NCBI RefSeq assembly: GCF_036345255.1
Contig: NZ_CP107783.1
Coordinates: forward strand, 10,161,001 to 10,225,000
Direction: 5' to 3'
DNA from: Streptomyces sp. NBC_00569
Lineage (GTDB): Bacteria > Actinomycetota > Actinomycetes > Streptomycetales > Streptomycetaceae
Length of the DNA stretch: 64,000 bases
A program made the translations under genes and the position numbers. The notes beneath the pieces were generated by a model that saw only the letters and a list, made by a program, of their open reading frames with translations, had not been told where the DNA came from and ran no database searches. Shown here piece by piece: positions 8,515 to 17,188 of the stretch (position 1 is the first letter of the stretch; every line of letters begins with the position of its first letter).

Positions 8515-8934
8515 TTACTCGGCGACTCCCGAGTAACTGAACATCCGCTGCCCAATCTCGTGTCTCGCGGGCCAGGTGCAGGACGAGGGCTCGGATGGAG
8601 CGGACGGTGCGGGGCGCCCGGGCTGCTTGTTGCAGGAGGCTCTCGCGTGGCGCCGCCGGAGCAGGTCGTGATGCCTTCGCAAGATGGTGTCCGGAGGGAC
8701 GAGTAGCAGTAGCCGCGCAGCACCGCACGGGGGAGCGGGGCCAGGAGCGCGGCGAGGACGACCCGGTCTACGGGGGCTGAACTTTACTTTCTGCGAGTCG
8801 AGTTGGCGCTCGAGGAGAGAGAGCTGGTGGCGTAGGGCGAGGATTTCTGCGGGCTTGGCGTGGTCACTCGTGCGCGGCAGGCCCAGAGCGGCGAAGAGGT
8901 GAGCAGCGGTCAGGTAGGTGAGACGGAGCAGCAC
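8515..8934 (-). pseudogene. integrase-core transposase, N-terminal remnant
   Basis: The frame opens with MLLRLTYLTAAHLFAALGLP and AEILALRHQLSLLERQL, the N-terminus of a common Streptomyces integrase-core transposase. After a shift it continues in another frame as APRTVRSIRALVLHLARETR. The catalytic DDE part is absent. Confidence 0.7.
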
Positions 8935-9123
8935 GAGCGGGCCTGGCTGAGCTGCGGCGTTCGCCGCGCGCCGGGGGAGACGAGCGGTGTCGGGACGGCG
9001 GGCGGATGGGCACCCAGCTCCTCCGGGGCAACGGCGGTGTCGGGTAGTCGAATAACGGTGACGACGAGCCGCGATGGTGCCGGTACTGGTGATGCCGGGG
9101 GCGGCGTGTCTCCTGCCCTACGG

Positions 9124-9558
9124 TCACCCCCCCGACGCGGCACGCCAGCCGTGCCACCGGCGGACGGCGATCACGAGCGCCGGACCGGTCGGCGGTCGCT
9201 GCCGGTACGGCGCGTACTTCTCCCGCAACAGGGCGACGGCCGCCGGGTACTCGCCCTGGGTGCCGGGCGGCAGCACGCGCGCGTCACCGTCCGCGCGGAC
9301 CCACCACAGCCGCTCCCAGTCCTCGTCGTACGCGTCGACGAGCAGGCAGACAGCCGGGTGGGCCGCGATGTTGTCCAACCGTTTCAGCTGCTGCGACCGC
9401 TTCGGCTTCCAGTCGACGGCGGTGACGATCTCCTCGCCGTGGGCCGCGAAGACGACCGGCACCAGATGCGGGCGCAGGCCCGCGTCCACCGTCGCCAGGC
9501 GCGCCACCCGCGCGGTCATGAACCGGCGACGCGCCTCGTCCCCGGCCATGTCCGCCAC
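9124..9558 (-). CDS. PPOX-class F420-dependent oxidoreductase
   Basis: A 144-residue split-barrel flavin/F420 protein: FMTARVARLATVDAGLRPHL (first strands of the pyridoxamine-oxidase fold), PVVFAAHGEEIVTAVDWKPK, then LKRLDNIAAHPAVCLLVDAY and WWVRADGDARVLPPGTQGEY, close to the TIGR03668 subfamily. Such enzymes bind F420 or flavin and reduce or oxidise small substrates. It lies 33 bp downstream of the F420-type luciferase-like gene on the same strand, forming a likely two-gene operon. Confidence 0.85.
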   Translation of the reverse strand: MADMAGDEARRRFMTARVARLATVDAGLRPHLVPVVFAAHGEEIVTAVDWKPKRSQQLKRLDNIAAHPAVCLLVDAYDEDWERLWWVRADGDARVLPPGTQGEYPAAVALLREKYAPYRQRPPTGPALVIAVRRWHGWRAASGG

Positions 9559-9591
9559 GGTCAGCTCCTATTCAGCGGCAGCCGCGAGCTG

Positions 9592-10419
9592 TCACCGGTG
9601 GCCGGACGTGGCCTCGGCCAGTTCGTCCAGGGTGCGCAGCGTCTCGTTCTCCGGCAGGGTCGGCAGATACAGCAGGACGCGTTCGACGCCGAGTTCGGCG
9701 TAGGTGTCGAGCGCCTTCCGGTCGTGCAGGCCCGCGTACACCACGACGGACGGACGGTCACCGGCCGTCCGCCGCATACGCGCGATGCGTTCACCCAGCT
9801 TCTCGAGCGGCAGGGCGCTCGGCATCCACGCCGCACCGTACGCGGCGACGCGTTCGAATGCGCGCTCGCTGTCGCCCCCGACCCAGATGGGCGGATGGGG
9901 CTTCTGGACCGGCTTGGGCCAGGCGTAGACGGGATCGAAGTCGACGAAGTCGCCATGGAACTCGGCCTCCTCCTTCGTCCACAGCTCGATCATCGCGCGG
10001 ATGCGTTCGTCCATGAGCCGCCCGCGGACGGCCGGATCCGTCCCGTGGTTGCGCATCTCCTCGCGGTTCCAGCCCGCGCCGACCCCGAACACGGCCCGGC
10101 CGCCGGAGATCAGATCGAGGGAGGCGACCTCCTTCGCGGTGTGGATCGGATCGCGCTGGATCACCAGAGCGATGCCGGTGCCCAGGAGCAGGTCACGGGT
10201 CACCGAGGCGGCCGCGGCGAGCGCCACGAACGGGTCGAGCGTCCGGTAGTAGATCCGCGGCAGCTCACCGCCCCCCGGGTACGGGGACTCCCGCTTGACC
10301 GGAATGTGCGAGTGCTCGGCCAGCAGCAGGGAGTCGAACCCACGCTCCTCCAGGGCGGGTCCCAACGCCTTGGGGCCGATGCCCTCATCGGTGACAAAAG
10401 TCGATACTCCGAACTTCAT
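9592..10419 (-). CDS. LLM-class F420-dependent oxidoreductase
   Basis: A 275-residue bacterial luciferase-like monooxygenase-fold protein beginning MKFGVSTFVTDEGI. Diagnostic segments are FDSLLLAEHSHIPV, LLLGTGIALVIQRDPIHTAK, AVFGVGAGWNREEMRNHG and WVGGDSERAFERVAAYGAAW, as in TIGR03619-type F420-dependent enzymes. The ATG at 10419 gives the canonical N-terminus, although the frame extends further upstream. First gene of an operon with the PPOX-class protein. The substrate is unknown. Confidence 0.9.
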   Translation of the reverse strand: MKFGVSTFVTDEGIGPKALGPALEERGFDSLLLAEHSHIPVKRESPYPGGGELPRIYYRTLDPFVALAAAASVTRDLLLGTGIALVIQRDPIHTAKEVASLDLISGGRAVFGVGAGWNREEMRNHGTDPAVRGRLMDERIRAMIELWTKEEAEFHGDFVDFDPVYAWPKPVQKPHPPIWVGGDSERAFERVAAYGAAWMPSALPLEKLGERIARMRRTAGDRPSVVVYAGLHDRKALDTYAELGVERVLLYLPTLPENETLRTLDELAEATSGHR

Positions 10420-10544
10420 CCGCGACCACCTCGTCTCGTCGGCGCACCTGCTGTCAGTGTGACGCGGTCGGTCGCTCCTCGTCGGGCATGACCTCCCGCG
10501 GCGTGGCGTCCGGACCCTATGCCCACCGTCACTGCCCGACCCAC

Positions 10545-10806
10545 GCGTCCGCCGGCCGCTGCAGGGCCACCTCGCGCAGCGCCGCAGTGGTGAGGCGAGA
10601 ACGCCGGCGATCGCACGCGGGTCGTCACGGAGCTCGTAGACGATGTCGAGCATCCGCGCCCGGCCCTCGCGACCGTGTGGCACCTGCCCCAGCACCAGCT
10701 GGATGGTGGCCCGGGCGCGGCCGGTGGCGGCCACCTGGTCCTCGACGTTGCGCAGTTCCTCACAGAGCCGGCCTCCGCACACGCTGCGCCGCTCGTCGAC
10801 CGTCAT
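10545..10806 (-). pseudogene. unidentified gene remnant
   Basis: A minus-strand segment starting MTVDERRSVCGGRLCEELRN and continuing VLGQVPHGREGRARMLDIVY and ELRDDPRAIAGVL has gene-like codon use, then changes frame to LREVALQRPADAWVGQ and a stop. I do not recognise the family. It ends just upstream of the luciferase-like gene. Confidence 0.35.
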
Positions 10807-10952
10807 CAGGACAGGCGTCCGCGTCCTCGGGGACCAGCGGAAGAAGGCGGAGCGGCAGCACAGCCGAGGCAGTGCGCTTGCCAACGGTCGGGAGCGCGAG
10901 GTGACTTCCCCGGCGCTGTGGGGATCAGCGTGCTGTCTGGGGGGCGTGTGGT

Positions 10953-11594
10953 TCAGCCGTGATCGCTGCCGGCCTGGCGAGGTCGGTCGTCCTTGCGGTT
11001 GATGGTGTCGATGCGCGCTGCGAGGTCAGGGTGGTTGGCTCTGAGGTGGGTGTGGGTGTCGGCGAGTGGGTTGAGGAGGTTGGCGGCGTCGTTGTCGGCG
11101 AGGGCTTCGGTGAGGCGGGCCAGGGGGGCGTGGGCCTGGGCGGGGAGGTCGGTGAGGGCGGTGATCTGGCCGGCGAGCTGGCGTAGTTCGGCGGCGTTGG
11201 TCCGGGCCCAGGTGGCGATCGTGCGGTCGGCGGCGCGGCGGCTGCGGGTGGCTTGTACGCGTTGTTCACCGGTGGCGCCGGGAGCTCCGGGGCGTACGCG
11301 CAGGTAGCGCCGCTCCGCGGCCTGGCGGCTGGCGACGCCCAGGGGGTGTGCGAGGTCGGCCCAGCTGGATCCTGCTGCCCGGGCTGCCTCGATCAGCCCG
11401 GGTTCCCATCCGGCGAGCTGGTCGCGCAGTTCGCGCAGGAGGAGGAGCGCGGCCAGGGCCTGGTCCGCACTGGCTTGCCCGTCCTGCGGGTGTTTGCCGG
11501 TCTGGGCGGCGCGGACGGCTGTATCGATCGTGCTCAGCGCTTCCGCGGCGGCGGGGAACGAGGTGGGGGCACGGCGCTTGGGAGAAGCGGTCAT
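10953..11594 (-). CDS. rheA: RheA-like heat-shock repressor (HSP18 transcriptional regulator)
   Basis: A 213-residue, mostly helical, Ala/Arg-rich protein, starting at the ATG that follows an AGAGGA site (an upstream start at 11636 would lie inside the operator region). It contains AAGSSWADLAHPLGVASRQA, a helix-turn-helix-like segment, then AAERRYLRVRPGA. It is divergent from the Hsp18 gene, exactly the rheA-hsp18 arrangement of Streptomyces albus, where RheA represses hsp18 and acts as thermosensor. The known operator sequence of that system is present between the two genes. Confidence 0.85.
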   Translation of the reverse strand: MTASPKRRAPTSFPAAAEALSTIDTAVRAAQTGKHPQDGQASADQALAALLLLRELRDQLAGWEPGLIEAARAAGSSWADLAHPLGVASRQAAERRYLRVRPGAPGATGEQRVQATRSRRAADRTIATWARTNAAELRQLAGQITALTDLPAQAHAPLARLTEALADNDAANLLNPLADTHTHLRANHPDLAARIDTINRKDDRPRQAGSDHG

Positions 11595-11637
11595 GGAGAT
11601 CCTCTCAGACGCGTCATCATTTGGGCGACGTTTCATT

Positions 11638-11656
11638 TGTCATCGGTTGGATGACA
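11638..11656. promoter_or_regulatory. RheA operator, TGTCATC-N5-GATGACA
   Basis: A perfect 7-bp inverted repeat with a 5-bp spacer lies between rheA and hsp18. It is identical in form to the RheA-binding repeat reported for Streptomyces albus hsp18. It sits 44 bp before the rheA start and 66 bp before the hsp18 start, so one site can control both promoters. Confidence 0.85.
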
Positions 11657-11721
11657 TGTTACAACGGTGTCAGGTGAAGCGCATTGGCAGTTTCCTGCCA
11701 GACCTGTGGAGGTGTTTCGCG

Positions 11722-12156
11722 ATGTTGATGCGCACTGACCCGTTCCGCGAACTCGACCGGCTCGCCCAGCAGCTGACGGGGGTGACCGGCACCTGGTCCA
11801 GGCCCTCGGCGATGCCGATGGACGCCTACCGCGAAGGCGAGGACTACGTGATCGCCCTCGACCTGCCCGGTGTCGCCAAGGACGCGATCGACATCGACGT
11901 CGAACGGAACATGCTCACCGTCAGGGCCGAGCGCCGCCCGGCCGCGAAGGCCGACGACGTGCAGATGGAGCTCTCCGAGCGGCCCCTGGGGGTCTTCTCC
12001 CGCCAGCTGGTGCTGGCCGACACCCTGGACACCGAGCGCATCACCGCCGACTACGAAGCAGGGGTGCTGACGCTGCGCATCCCGATCGCCGAGCGTGCCA
12101 AGCCTCGCAAGATCGCAATCGGCGGGGAGTCCGACCACAAGCAGATCAGCGGCTGA
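11722..12156 (+). CDS. hsp18: small heat-shock protein Hsp18 (Hsp20/alpha-crystallin)
   Basis: A 144-residue chaperone. The start MLMRTDPFRELDRLAQQL follows a GGAGGTG site by seven bases. The alpha-crystallin domain runs from about residue 33 (MDAYREGEDYVIALDLPGV) to 130, ends in GVLTLRIPIAE, and is followed by the C-terminal KIAI motif that mediates oligomer assembly. It holds unfolded proteins during heat stress in the cytoplasm. It is controlled by the RheA operator and divergent from rheA; the DUF2267 remnants downstream probably belonged to the same stress cluster. Confidence 0.95.
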   Translation: MLMRTDPFRELDRLAQQLTGVTGTWSRPSAMPMDAYREGEDYVIALDLPGVAKDAIDIDVERNMLTVRAERRPAAKADDVQMELSERPLGVFSRQLVLADTLDTERITADYEAGVLTLRIPIAERAKPRKIAIGGESDHKQISG

Positions 12157-12269
12157 GGAGCCAATTCCCGACCGCACCTACGGCGGAGGACGGGCATCGA
12201 CCTCCCCTTCCGGCCCCGTCCTCCGCACTCCGTCCTTCGCGCAACGATGCAGAAGGAGCAGTGGTGGCC

Positions 12270-12658
12270 ATGCGATGGGAAGCATCCCTCGGCCACGTGC
12301 AGGAACGCGGCAAAACGCCACACCCCAGGAAGCCGAACGCTCCGCACGCACCGTTCTGGCCTTGCTGGGCGCACATCTGGTGGGGGTGGTCCGGGCGGAG
12401 CCGGCCGCCAGGCTCCCGGAGACCTTCGCCGTGATTCTTCTCAACCCGCTGCAGGCCACCGAGCCGCTCTCGCCGGAGCGGTTTGTCCGGGCTACCGCGG
12501 CGTGGATCGAGGGAGCCACCGAGCAGACCGCGGCCTGGGACGTCAGTGCCGTACTGAGCGTGGCCGCTGATGCCGCCGGCGAGGATCTCACCCACCGCAT
12601 CCTGCTCCAACTGCCCCCGGGCTACGACCCCCTCTTCGGCCATCCCGAGCACACCTAA
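12270..12658 (+). pseudogene. DUF2267 protein, frameshifted
   Basis: The start MRWEASLGHVQERGK is in one frame; the rest (ATPQEAERSARTVLALLGAH, then ARLPETFAVILLNPLQATEP and LQLPPGYDPLFGHPEHT) is in another. A one-base loss around 12311 explains the break. DUF2267 proteins are small helical proteins often found beside hsp18 and other stress genes. The downstream reading is otherwise undamaged, so the mutation looks recent, or it is a sequencing error. Confidence 0.7.
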
Positions 12659-12689
12659 GCCCGTGAGCGTGCGCCGCTCGCACAAATCA

Positions 12690-12723
12690 GCAGGGTGGGC
12701 CAGCCAACGTTGGCCCACCCTGC
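12690..12723. terminator. strong hairpin, 13-bp stem
   Basis: A perfect inverted repeat (arms 12690-12702 and 12711-12723, loop of 8) lies 32 bp after the DUF2267 stop. It lacks a T-run, as is usual for actinobacterial terminators. Confidence 0.7.
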
Positions 12724-12817
12724 CGGCGAAAACGCCCTTGAATGAGAAAGGCAACGCCCTCCGATGCTTCCGCTGCGTGAATCGGCCGCTGCCCGGCCCG
12801 GCATGACGTTTCAGTAG

Positions 12818-13099
12818 ATGGTGGAAAGAATCCGCTACGAAGGCGCGTATCCCACCCGGGAGCGGGTCGAAGGCGTCACGCGCACCGTGCTGGCAGACCT
12901 GGGCCGCCAGCACACCGGCGACGAACGCGTCGACCTCGTCGCCTGCCTCCCCACAGAGGCCGCTGTGAGGATGTTGGGGTGCCGACCTGGGTGGTGGTCT
13001 GGCCGTGACACGACTGGCCCTGATGCCTTGCGTTTGATCTGCCGACTGCTGCCTGAGGCGGTGCGTGCTGTCACCGAAACGGTGGGCGTGTCCCGATAG
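12818..13099 (+). pseudogene. second DUF2267 protein, truncated at about codon 48
   Basis: MVERIRYEGAYPTRERVEGV, then TRTVLADLGRQHTGDERVDL and VACLPTEAA is the start of another DUF2267 domain. After about 12960 the sequence becomes unrelated and ends at 13099, shortly before the IS110 relic. The break was probably caused by that insertion. Confidence 0.65.
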
Positions 13100-13120
13100 A
13101 CATCTCGGGATCCGAAGGAG

Positions 13121-13690
13121 TCAAGCAGCAGCTGCCAATGATGAGTGCGAGGGCGGAGCGAAGGCGCGTTCCTCGTCGAAGAGGCCTCGCTTCTGGAGAC
13201 AGTGGAACGGCTGCCCGAACAGGCGGTTGATCAGGTGCCGTTGAGCTTGCGCGTGCCAGTCGCGGATATCCCGCCGGTGGCGGTAGTGGGACTGCGCGCC
13301 GGGTGATGAGCGCAGGGAGGAGAAGGCCCAGAGGCAGCCGGCGTGGTGGAGCCGATTGCTCTTGACCATGCGGCGTCCGACATAGTGCTTCTTGCCGGAG
13401 TCGCGGGTGATCGGCGCGGATCCGGCGTATGTCTTCAGTCCGCGGGCGTCGGAGAAGCGCTTGAGGTCGTCGCCGGTCTCGGCGAGAACTCGTGCCGCGA
13501 GTTGGACGCCGAGGTCTGGGAAACTCAGGAGCATCTCGGCATCTGGGTGCTCGCGAAAGCTGGCGTCAACTGCTTCGGCGAGGTTTTCACTGGGCTGGCA
13601 GGCTGTTTCGAACTGCTTCGGCAGAGCGAGAAGTTGCTTGCCGAAGGCGTTCTTGATGGCGATTCTTGAAAACGACCGGCATCGCTCCTC
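13121..13690 (-). pseudogene. IS110-family transposase, C-terminal part
   Basis: The minus strand reads NAFGKQLLALPKQFETACQP, then LLSFPDLGVQLAARVLAETG, GLKTYAGSAPITRDSGKKHY and HLINRLFGQPFHCLQ, the Transposase_20 half of an IS110 protein (G-L-G...RVLAE.GD; Y.G.AP.T..SG). The N-terminal DEDD half is missing here but a matching half lies at 15778-16495 on the same strand. Confidence 0.8.
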
Positions 13691-13831
13691 GCCTCACTTG
13701 ATCAAGTGGTCGATGAATGGGCGCGATGGGCCTGGGAGGTGTCGACGGCGATCCTGTGCGCCTGGTCGATTAGGTACAACTTGTGCGTTCCGGCCCGGAT
13801 CAGGGCTTTCCGAGGCTTGCTCGGGGCAGCC

Positions 13832-14347
13832 CTACGCCTCCGCGGGGGTGGCCGGTCGTGTCGCGTAACGGTGGCGCATGGCCTTGCTGGCTGCGGGACC
13901 TGCGGTGAAGACGTAGGTGTCGCTGTCGTCGAGTCGGTGGCCGGTCTTGGCGTCGACGACGACGGGTTCGACTTCCTCGCCGTTGTGGGCGTCGATGAGG
14001 ATCATGCTGCGTTCGGCCGGTGCGAGGCGGGAGTTGCCCCATGCGGCCAGGGCGACGATCACCGGTCGCAGGGAGCGCCCGAGTTCGGTGAGGACGTACT
14101 CGTGCCGGACGGGGTTGGTCTGGTAGGGCCGGCGCTCCAGCAGTCCGTCCGCGACGAGGGTCTTCAGTCGAGTGGTGAGCATGCTGGAGGAGATGCCCAG
14201 GCTCTCCTGGAACTGGTCGAAGCGGGTGTAACCGTCGAAGGCGTCATGGAGGATCAGCAGCGTCCACCACTCGCCTACGTGTTCCACCGTCGTGGACAGC
14301 GGGCACTCCCGGTCCTCCAGCCTGATCCGGCTTGCCACGGCGACCAT
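13832..14347 (-). CDS. HxlR-family transcriptional regulator
   Basis: A 171-residue protein; the start at 14347 gives the usual HxlR N-terminus. Cys15 lies in REC-P, the position of the redox-active cysteine of YodB/HypR-type members. The winged helix follows (VGEWWTLLILHDAFDGYTRF, DQFQESLGISSSMLTTRLKT, LVADGLLERRPY, YVLTELGRSLRPVIVALAAW), and a C-terminal extension of about 60 residues holds a second small domain. It is divergent from the SDR gene, with an inverted repeat between them. A role sensing electrophiles or oxidants is plausible but inferred. Confidence 0.88.
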   Translation of the reverse strand: MVAVASRIRLEDRECPLSTTVEHVGEWWTLLILHDAFDGYTRFDQFQESLGISSSMLTTRLKTLVADGLLERRPYQTNPVRHEYVLTELGRSLRPVIVALAAWGNSRLAPAERSMILIDAHNGEEVEPVVVDAKTGHRLDDSDTYVFTAGPAASKAMRHRYATRPATPAEA

Positions 14348-14355
14348 CCCCTCAG

Positions 14356-14398
14356 TTGCTGCTAAAGTCGAAGTTAGTAGCTTTGATTTTAGCAGTAA
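14356..14398. promoter_or_regulatory. inverted repeat between HxlR and SDR genes
   Basis: The arms TTGCTGCTAAA (14356-14366) and TTTAGCAGTAA (14388-14398) are complementary at 10 of 11 positions, separated by 21 bp. The AT-rich block stands out from its surroundings and sits in the divergent promoter region, as expected for an HxlR operator. Confidence 0.6.
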
Positions 14399-14446
14399 CG
14401 ACGGGAGCGGTGCCCTCCGCGCCCGCACCCGGAAACGGAGCACACC

Positions 14447-15232
14447 GTGACCACACCCCTCAGCGAATCCCTCGAAGGCCGGCGTGCTCTCGTCACCGGC
14501 GGCACCAAGGGCACCGGAGCCGCCATCGCCCGACGTCTAGCCCAGGCCGGCGCAACCGTACTGGTGACCGCCCGTAGCCGCCCCGACGACGTCGAGGAGA
14601 AGACGTTCATCACCGCCGACCTGTCCACCGCCCAGGGCGCAGCCCACGTCGCCGCCGAAGTGGACGCCCGTGTGGGAGGCGTCGACATCCTGGTCAACAC
14701 CCTCGGCGGCTCCGAAGCACCGGCCGGAGGGTTCGCGGCGCTCGGCGAGGACGACTGGGCCAGGGAGCTGAACACGAACCTGCTGGCCGCCGTCCGCCTG
14801 GACCGCGCACTCCTGCCGCACATGATCACCAAGGGCAAGGGGGCCGTCGTACATGTCACCTCGATCCAGCGCCGCATGCCGCTGTGGAACGGCACCCTGG
14901 CCTACGCCGCCGCCAAGGCCGCCCTGACCACCTACAGCAAGGGCCTGGCCAACGAGGTCGCCTCGCACGGCGTCCGCGTCAACACCGTCTCGCCCGGCTT
15001 CGTGCAGACCTCGGCCGCCGACAACCTCGTCACCCGGATCGCCCACGACGCAGATATCACCCAGGAAGCAGCGCTGGGCCGGCTCATGGACTCGCTGGGC
15101 GGCATCCCGCTGGGCCGTCCCAACCGGCCCGAAGAGGTCGCCGAGTTGGTCGCCTTCCTGGTCTCCGACCGCGCCTCGGCCATCGTCGGCGCCGAACACG
15201 TCATCGATGGCGGCACCACCCCCACCGTCTGA
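14447..15232 (+). CDS. short-chain dehydrogenase/reductase
   Basis: A 261-residue classical [11 protein letters not shown] (residues 17-24) binds the nucleotide, Ser139 ([10 protein letters not shown]), Tyr153 and Lys157 ([10 protein letters not shown]) form the catalytic set, and the end [14 protein letters not shown] is canonical. The GTG start follows a GGAG site. It is the first gene after the HxlR-controlled region and is followed 25 bp later by an NTF2-like protein, a common pairing with SDRs. The substrate is unknown. Confidence 0.93.
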   Translation: MTTPLSESLEGRRALVTGGTKGTGAAIARRLAQAGATVLVTARSRPDDVEEKTFITADLSTAQGAAHVAAEVDARVGGVDILVNTLGGSEAPAGGFAALGEDDWARELNTNLLAAVRLDRALLPHMITKGKGAVVHVTSIQRRMPLWNGTLAYAAAKAALTTYSKGLANEVASHGVRVNTVSPGFVQTSAADNLVTRIAHDADITQEAALGRLMDSLGGIPLGRPNRPEEVAELVAFLVSDRASAIVGAEHVIDGGTTPTV

Positions 15233-15257
15233 ACCCACCACCATCCCAAGGAGCGCC

Positions 15258-15617
15258 ATGTACGACAACCAGCCACGCACCAGCGCCCCAGACACCCTGC
15301 CCGAGGTCATCACCCGCTACCTGAAAGCGCACCGCGCCCACGACACCGCCACCGCAATCACGGCGTTCACCGACCAAGCCACGGTGATCGACGACGGCAA
15401 CACCTACGCGGGCACCGAGGTGATCGAGGCGTGGCTCAACCGATCGGCCACCGAATTCACCTACACCATCCACCTCACCCACGCCCAGCAGACCGACGCA
15501 ACCCGCTACATCGCCACCCACCACCTCGAAGGCAATTTCCCCGGCGGCACCATCGATCTGCGCTACAAGTTCACACTCCGCGACGGCCTCATCGAACGCC
15601 TCGTCATCGAACCCTAA
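15258..15617 (+). CDS. SnoaL/NTF2-like protein
   Basis: A 119-residue cone-fold protein with an AAGGAG site before the ATG. It reads ITRYLKAHRAHDTATAITAF, then TDQATVIDDGNTYAGTEVIE and HHLEGNFPGGTIDLRYKFTL, typical of the SnoaL-like family. It is co-directional with and close to the SDR gene, so the two probably form one operon under the HxlR regulator. Confidence 0.85.
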   Translation: MYDNQPRTSAPDTLPEVITRYLKAHRAHDTATAITAFTDQATVIDDGNTYAGTEVIEAWLNRSATEFTYTIHLTHAQQTDATRYIATHHLEGNFPGGTIDLRYKFTLRDGLIERLVIEP

Positions 15618-15777
15618 GTGCCCCACGCATCCCGTTGCCGCCTATTCGAGAAGGCCGCTCGCCCCGTGCTGCCGTTCCCAACCGTCGTGCCCAGCCACCC
15701 AAGGAACCAACATGAGCAACTCCGAGGCCACCCCGAGCAGCGGGTGGGGAGATTCTTCAAGGAGCGTCATCATGTCG

Positions 15778-16495
15778 ACAGCCGCGAGCTGGTGGGCGTA
15801 CTCGGCCCGCAGGACGCTGCGTGGGCGGTCAGCCTCTTCGTCAATGCTGCGGACATGACCGGCGCGCTTGACGGCGGAGCGCAGCTGATTCAGCGACAGT
15901 CGTGAGCCTTTTGTACGCGTCGGCGCTTTGGCAAGGATGATGCGGGCTCCTCGCGGGCCAGTCCGCTTTGCTTGGCCAGGAAGGCATCGAGGGCAGCGGG
16001 GTAGTACTCGCGCAGCAGGGAGCGGATCTGGTTGCCGATCTGCTGGCGGTTCCACACGGCGTCCTGCTGAGCCCGAGCCAGTACCGCGATGGTCTGGGCC
16101 TGGTCGGAGTCCGCTGGCAGCAGCCGGTGAACGGCCATGTCGGTTCGCAGGATGTTGGCCAGCACCAGAGCATCGCCCAGGTCTGACTTCTTGCGGGACA
16201 CACCGTGCCGGTCGCGGTGGCGGGAGGCGGCAGGTGGGTTGATCGCGAAGACCTTGCGGCGGCCGGTCCGCAAGACTTCGACGAGCAGGCCGCGGCTGGT
16301 CTCGATGGCCACCGGTATCGGCGACTCAGGGCTGTCACCGTGCTCGGCCAGGAGCTCCAGCAGTATCCGGTAGCCGGCAGCGTCATCGGTGATCCGCCGT
16401 TTGGCCAGCAGTTCGCCGGACTCGTCGAACAGCGCGATGTCGTGATGCCTCTCCGCCCAATCGATCCCGCAGAACACAGTCGCACGTTCTCCCAT
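15778..16495 (-). pseudogene. IS110-family transposase, N-terminal part (frameshifted, interrupted)
   Basis: MGERATVFCGIDWAERHHDI starts the RuvC-like DEDD domain. VAIETSRGLLVEVLRTGRRK, the VSRKKSDLGDALVLANILRT motif and NQIRSLLREYYPAALDAF follow. Near 15935 the frame shifts and continues as ARIILAKAPTRTKGSRLSLN, then RAEYAHQLAAV, where similarity stops. The remaining half of such a protein lies at 13121-13690 on the same strand, beyond the HxlR-SDR-NTF2 genes. Confidence 0.85.
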
Positions 16496-16814
16496 CGTCG
16501 AGCGTTTATCCAGGTCACGAGCTCATGCAGGTCATGCGGCGTCCGAATCCCAGGACTCGGTCGGTCCGCCATCTCGGTAGCCGTTCGCGACACCAGCGCA
16601 CCCCAGGGGCCTCAGTCTGCGCCAGAGCTCGTGGCTCGCGGAGGTGGACAGGAGGTCGCCCTGCGGCGGGCTCGCGCCACGACGACAACGAACGACATAC
16701 GACGCTGGGTTTCACGGGACTTGGAGACGCCTGGTCGCGCCGCTCTCTCGTGAGGCCTCTCGCAGGCCGGGGAGATTCCGAGGCATCTGCCCGGCGCCCG
16801 CATGCCCCGTGAAA
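16496..16814. other. stretch with no recognised gene
   Basis: About 320 bp between the IS110 and IS3 elements. I searched it for the missing C-terminus of the neighbouring IS701 transposase and did not find it. Confidence 0.4.
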
Positions 16815-16882
16815 CCGGGCCTTGACCCCTGATGTTGGACACACGAGACACTGGATCCTAAGGATCTGAGAACGGACATCTC

Positions 16883-17188
16883 GTGGTCATGAAGAACTAT
16901 CCGCCGGAGTTCAAGGCGGACGCGGTCGCGCTGTACGAGTCGCGGCCCGAAGCGACGATCAGGTCGGTCGCCGCTGATCTTGGGGTTAATCCGGAGACCC
17001 TGCGGAACTGGGTCCGGGCAGCCGGAGCGAGTCGTCCCCGTGGACGCCGGACGCAGGAACCGGCCCCGTCGCCGACCCCGCTGGAGGCGGAGAACGCAGC
17101 TCTGCGCAAGAAGGTCCGTGAGCTGGAGGAAGAACGCGAGATCCTGCGCAAAGCGGCGAAGTATTTCGCCGGGGAGACACGCTGGTGA
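16883..17188 (+). CDS. IS3-family transposase OrfA
   Basis: A 101-residue helix-turn-helix/leucine-zipper protein: YPPEFKADAVALYESRPEAT, LGVNPETLRNWVRAAG and the coiled coil LRKKVRELEEEREILRKAAK. It overlaps OrfB by four bases (GTGA), the usual IS3 coupling. Confidence 0.9.
   Translation: MVMKNYPPEFKADAVALYESRPEATIRSVAADLGVNPETLRNWVRAAGASRPRGRRTQEPAPSPTPLEAENAALRKKVRELEEEREILRKAAKYFAGETRW

Noticed and set aside
8860..10491. A 543-codon plus-strand frame across 8.9-10.5 kb.
   Set aside because: It lies antisense to the F420-type oxidoreductase genes, which have clear family motifs and ribosome sites.
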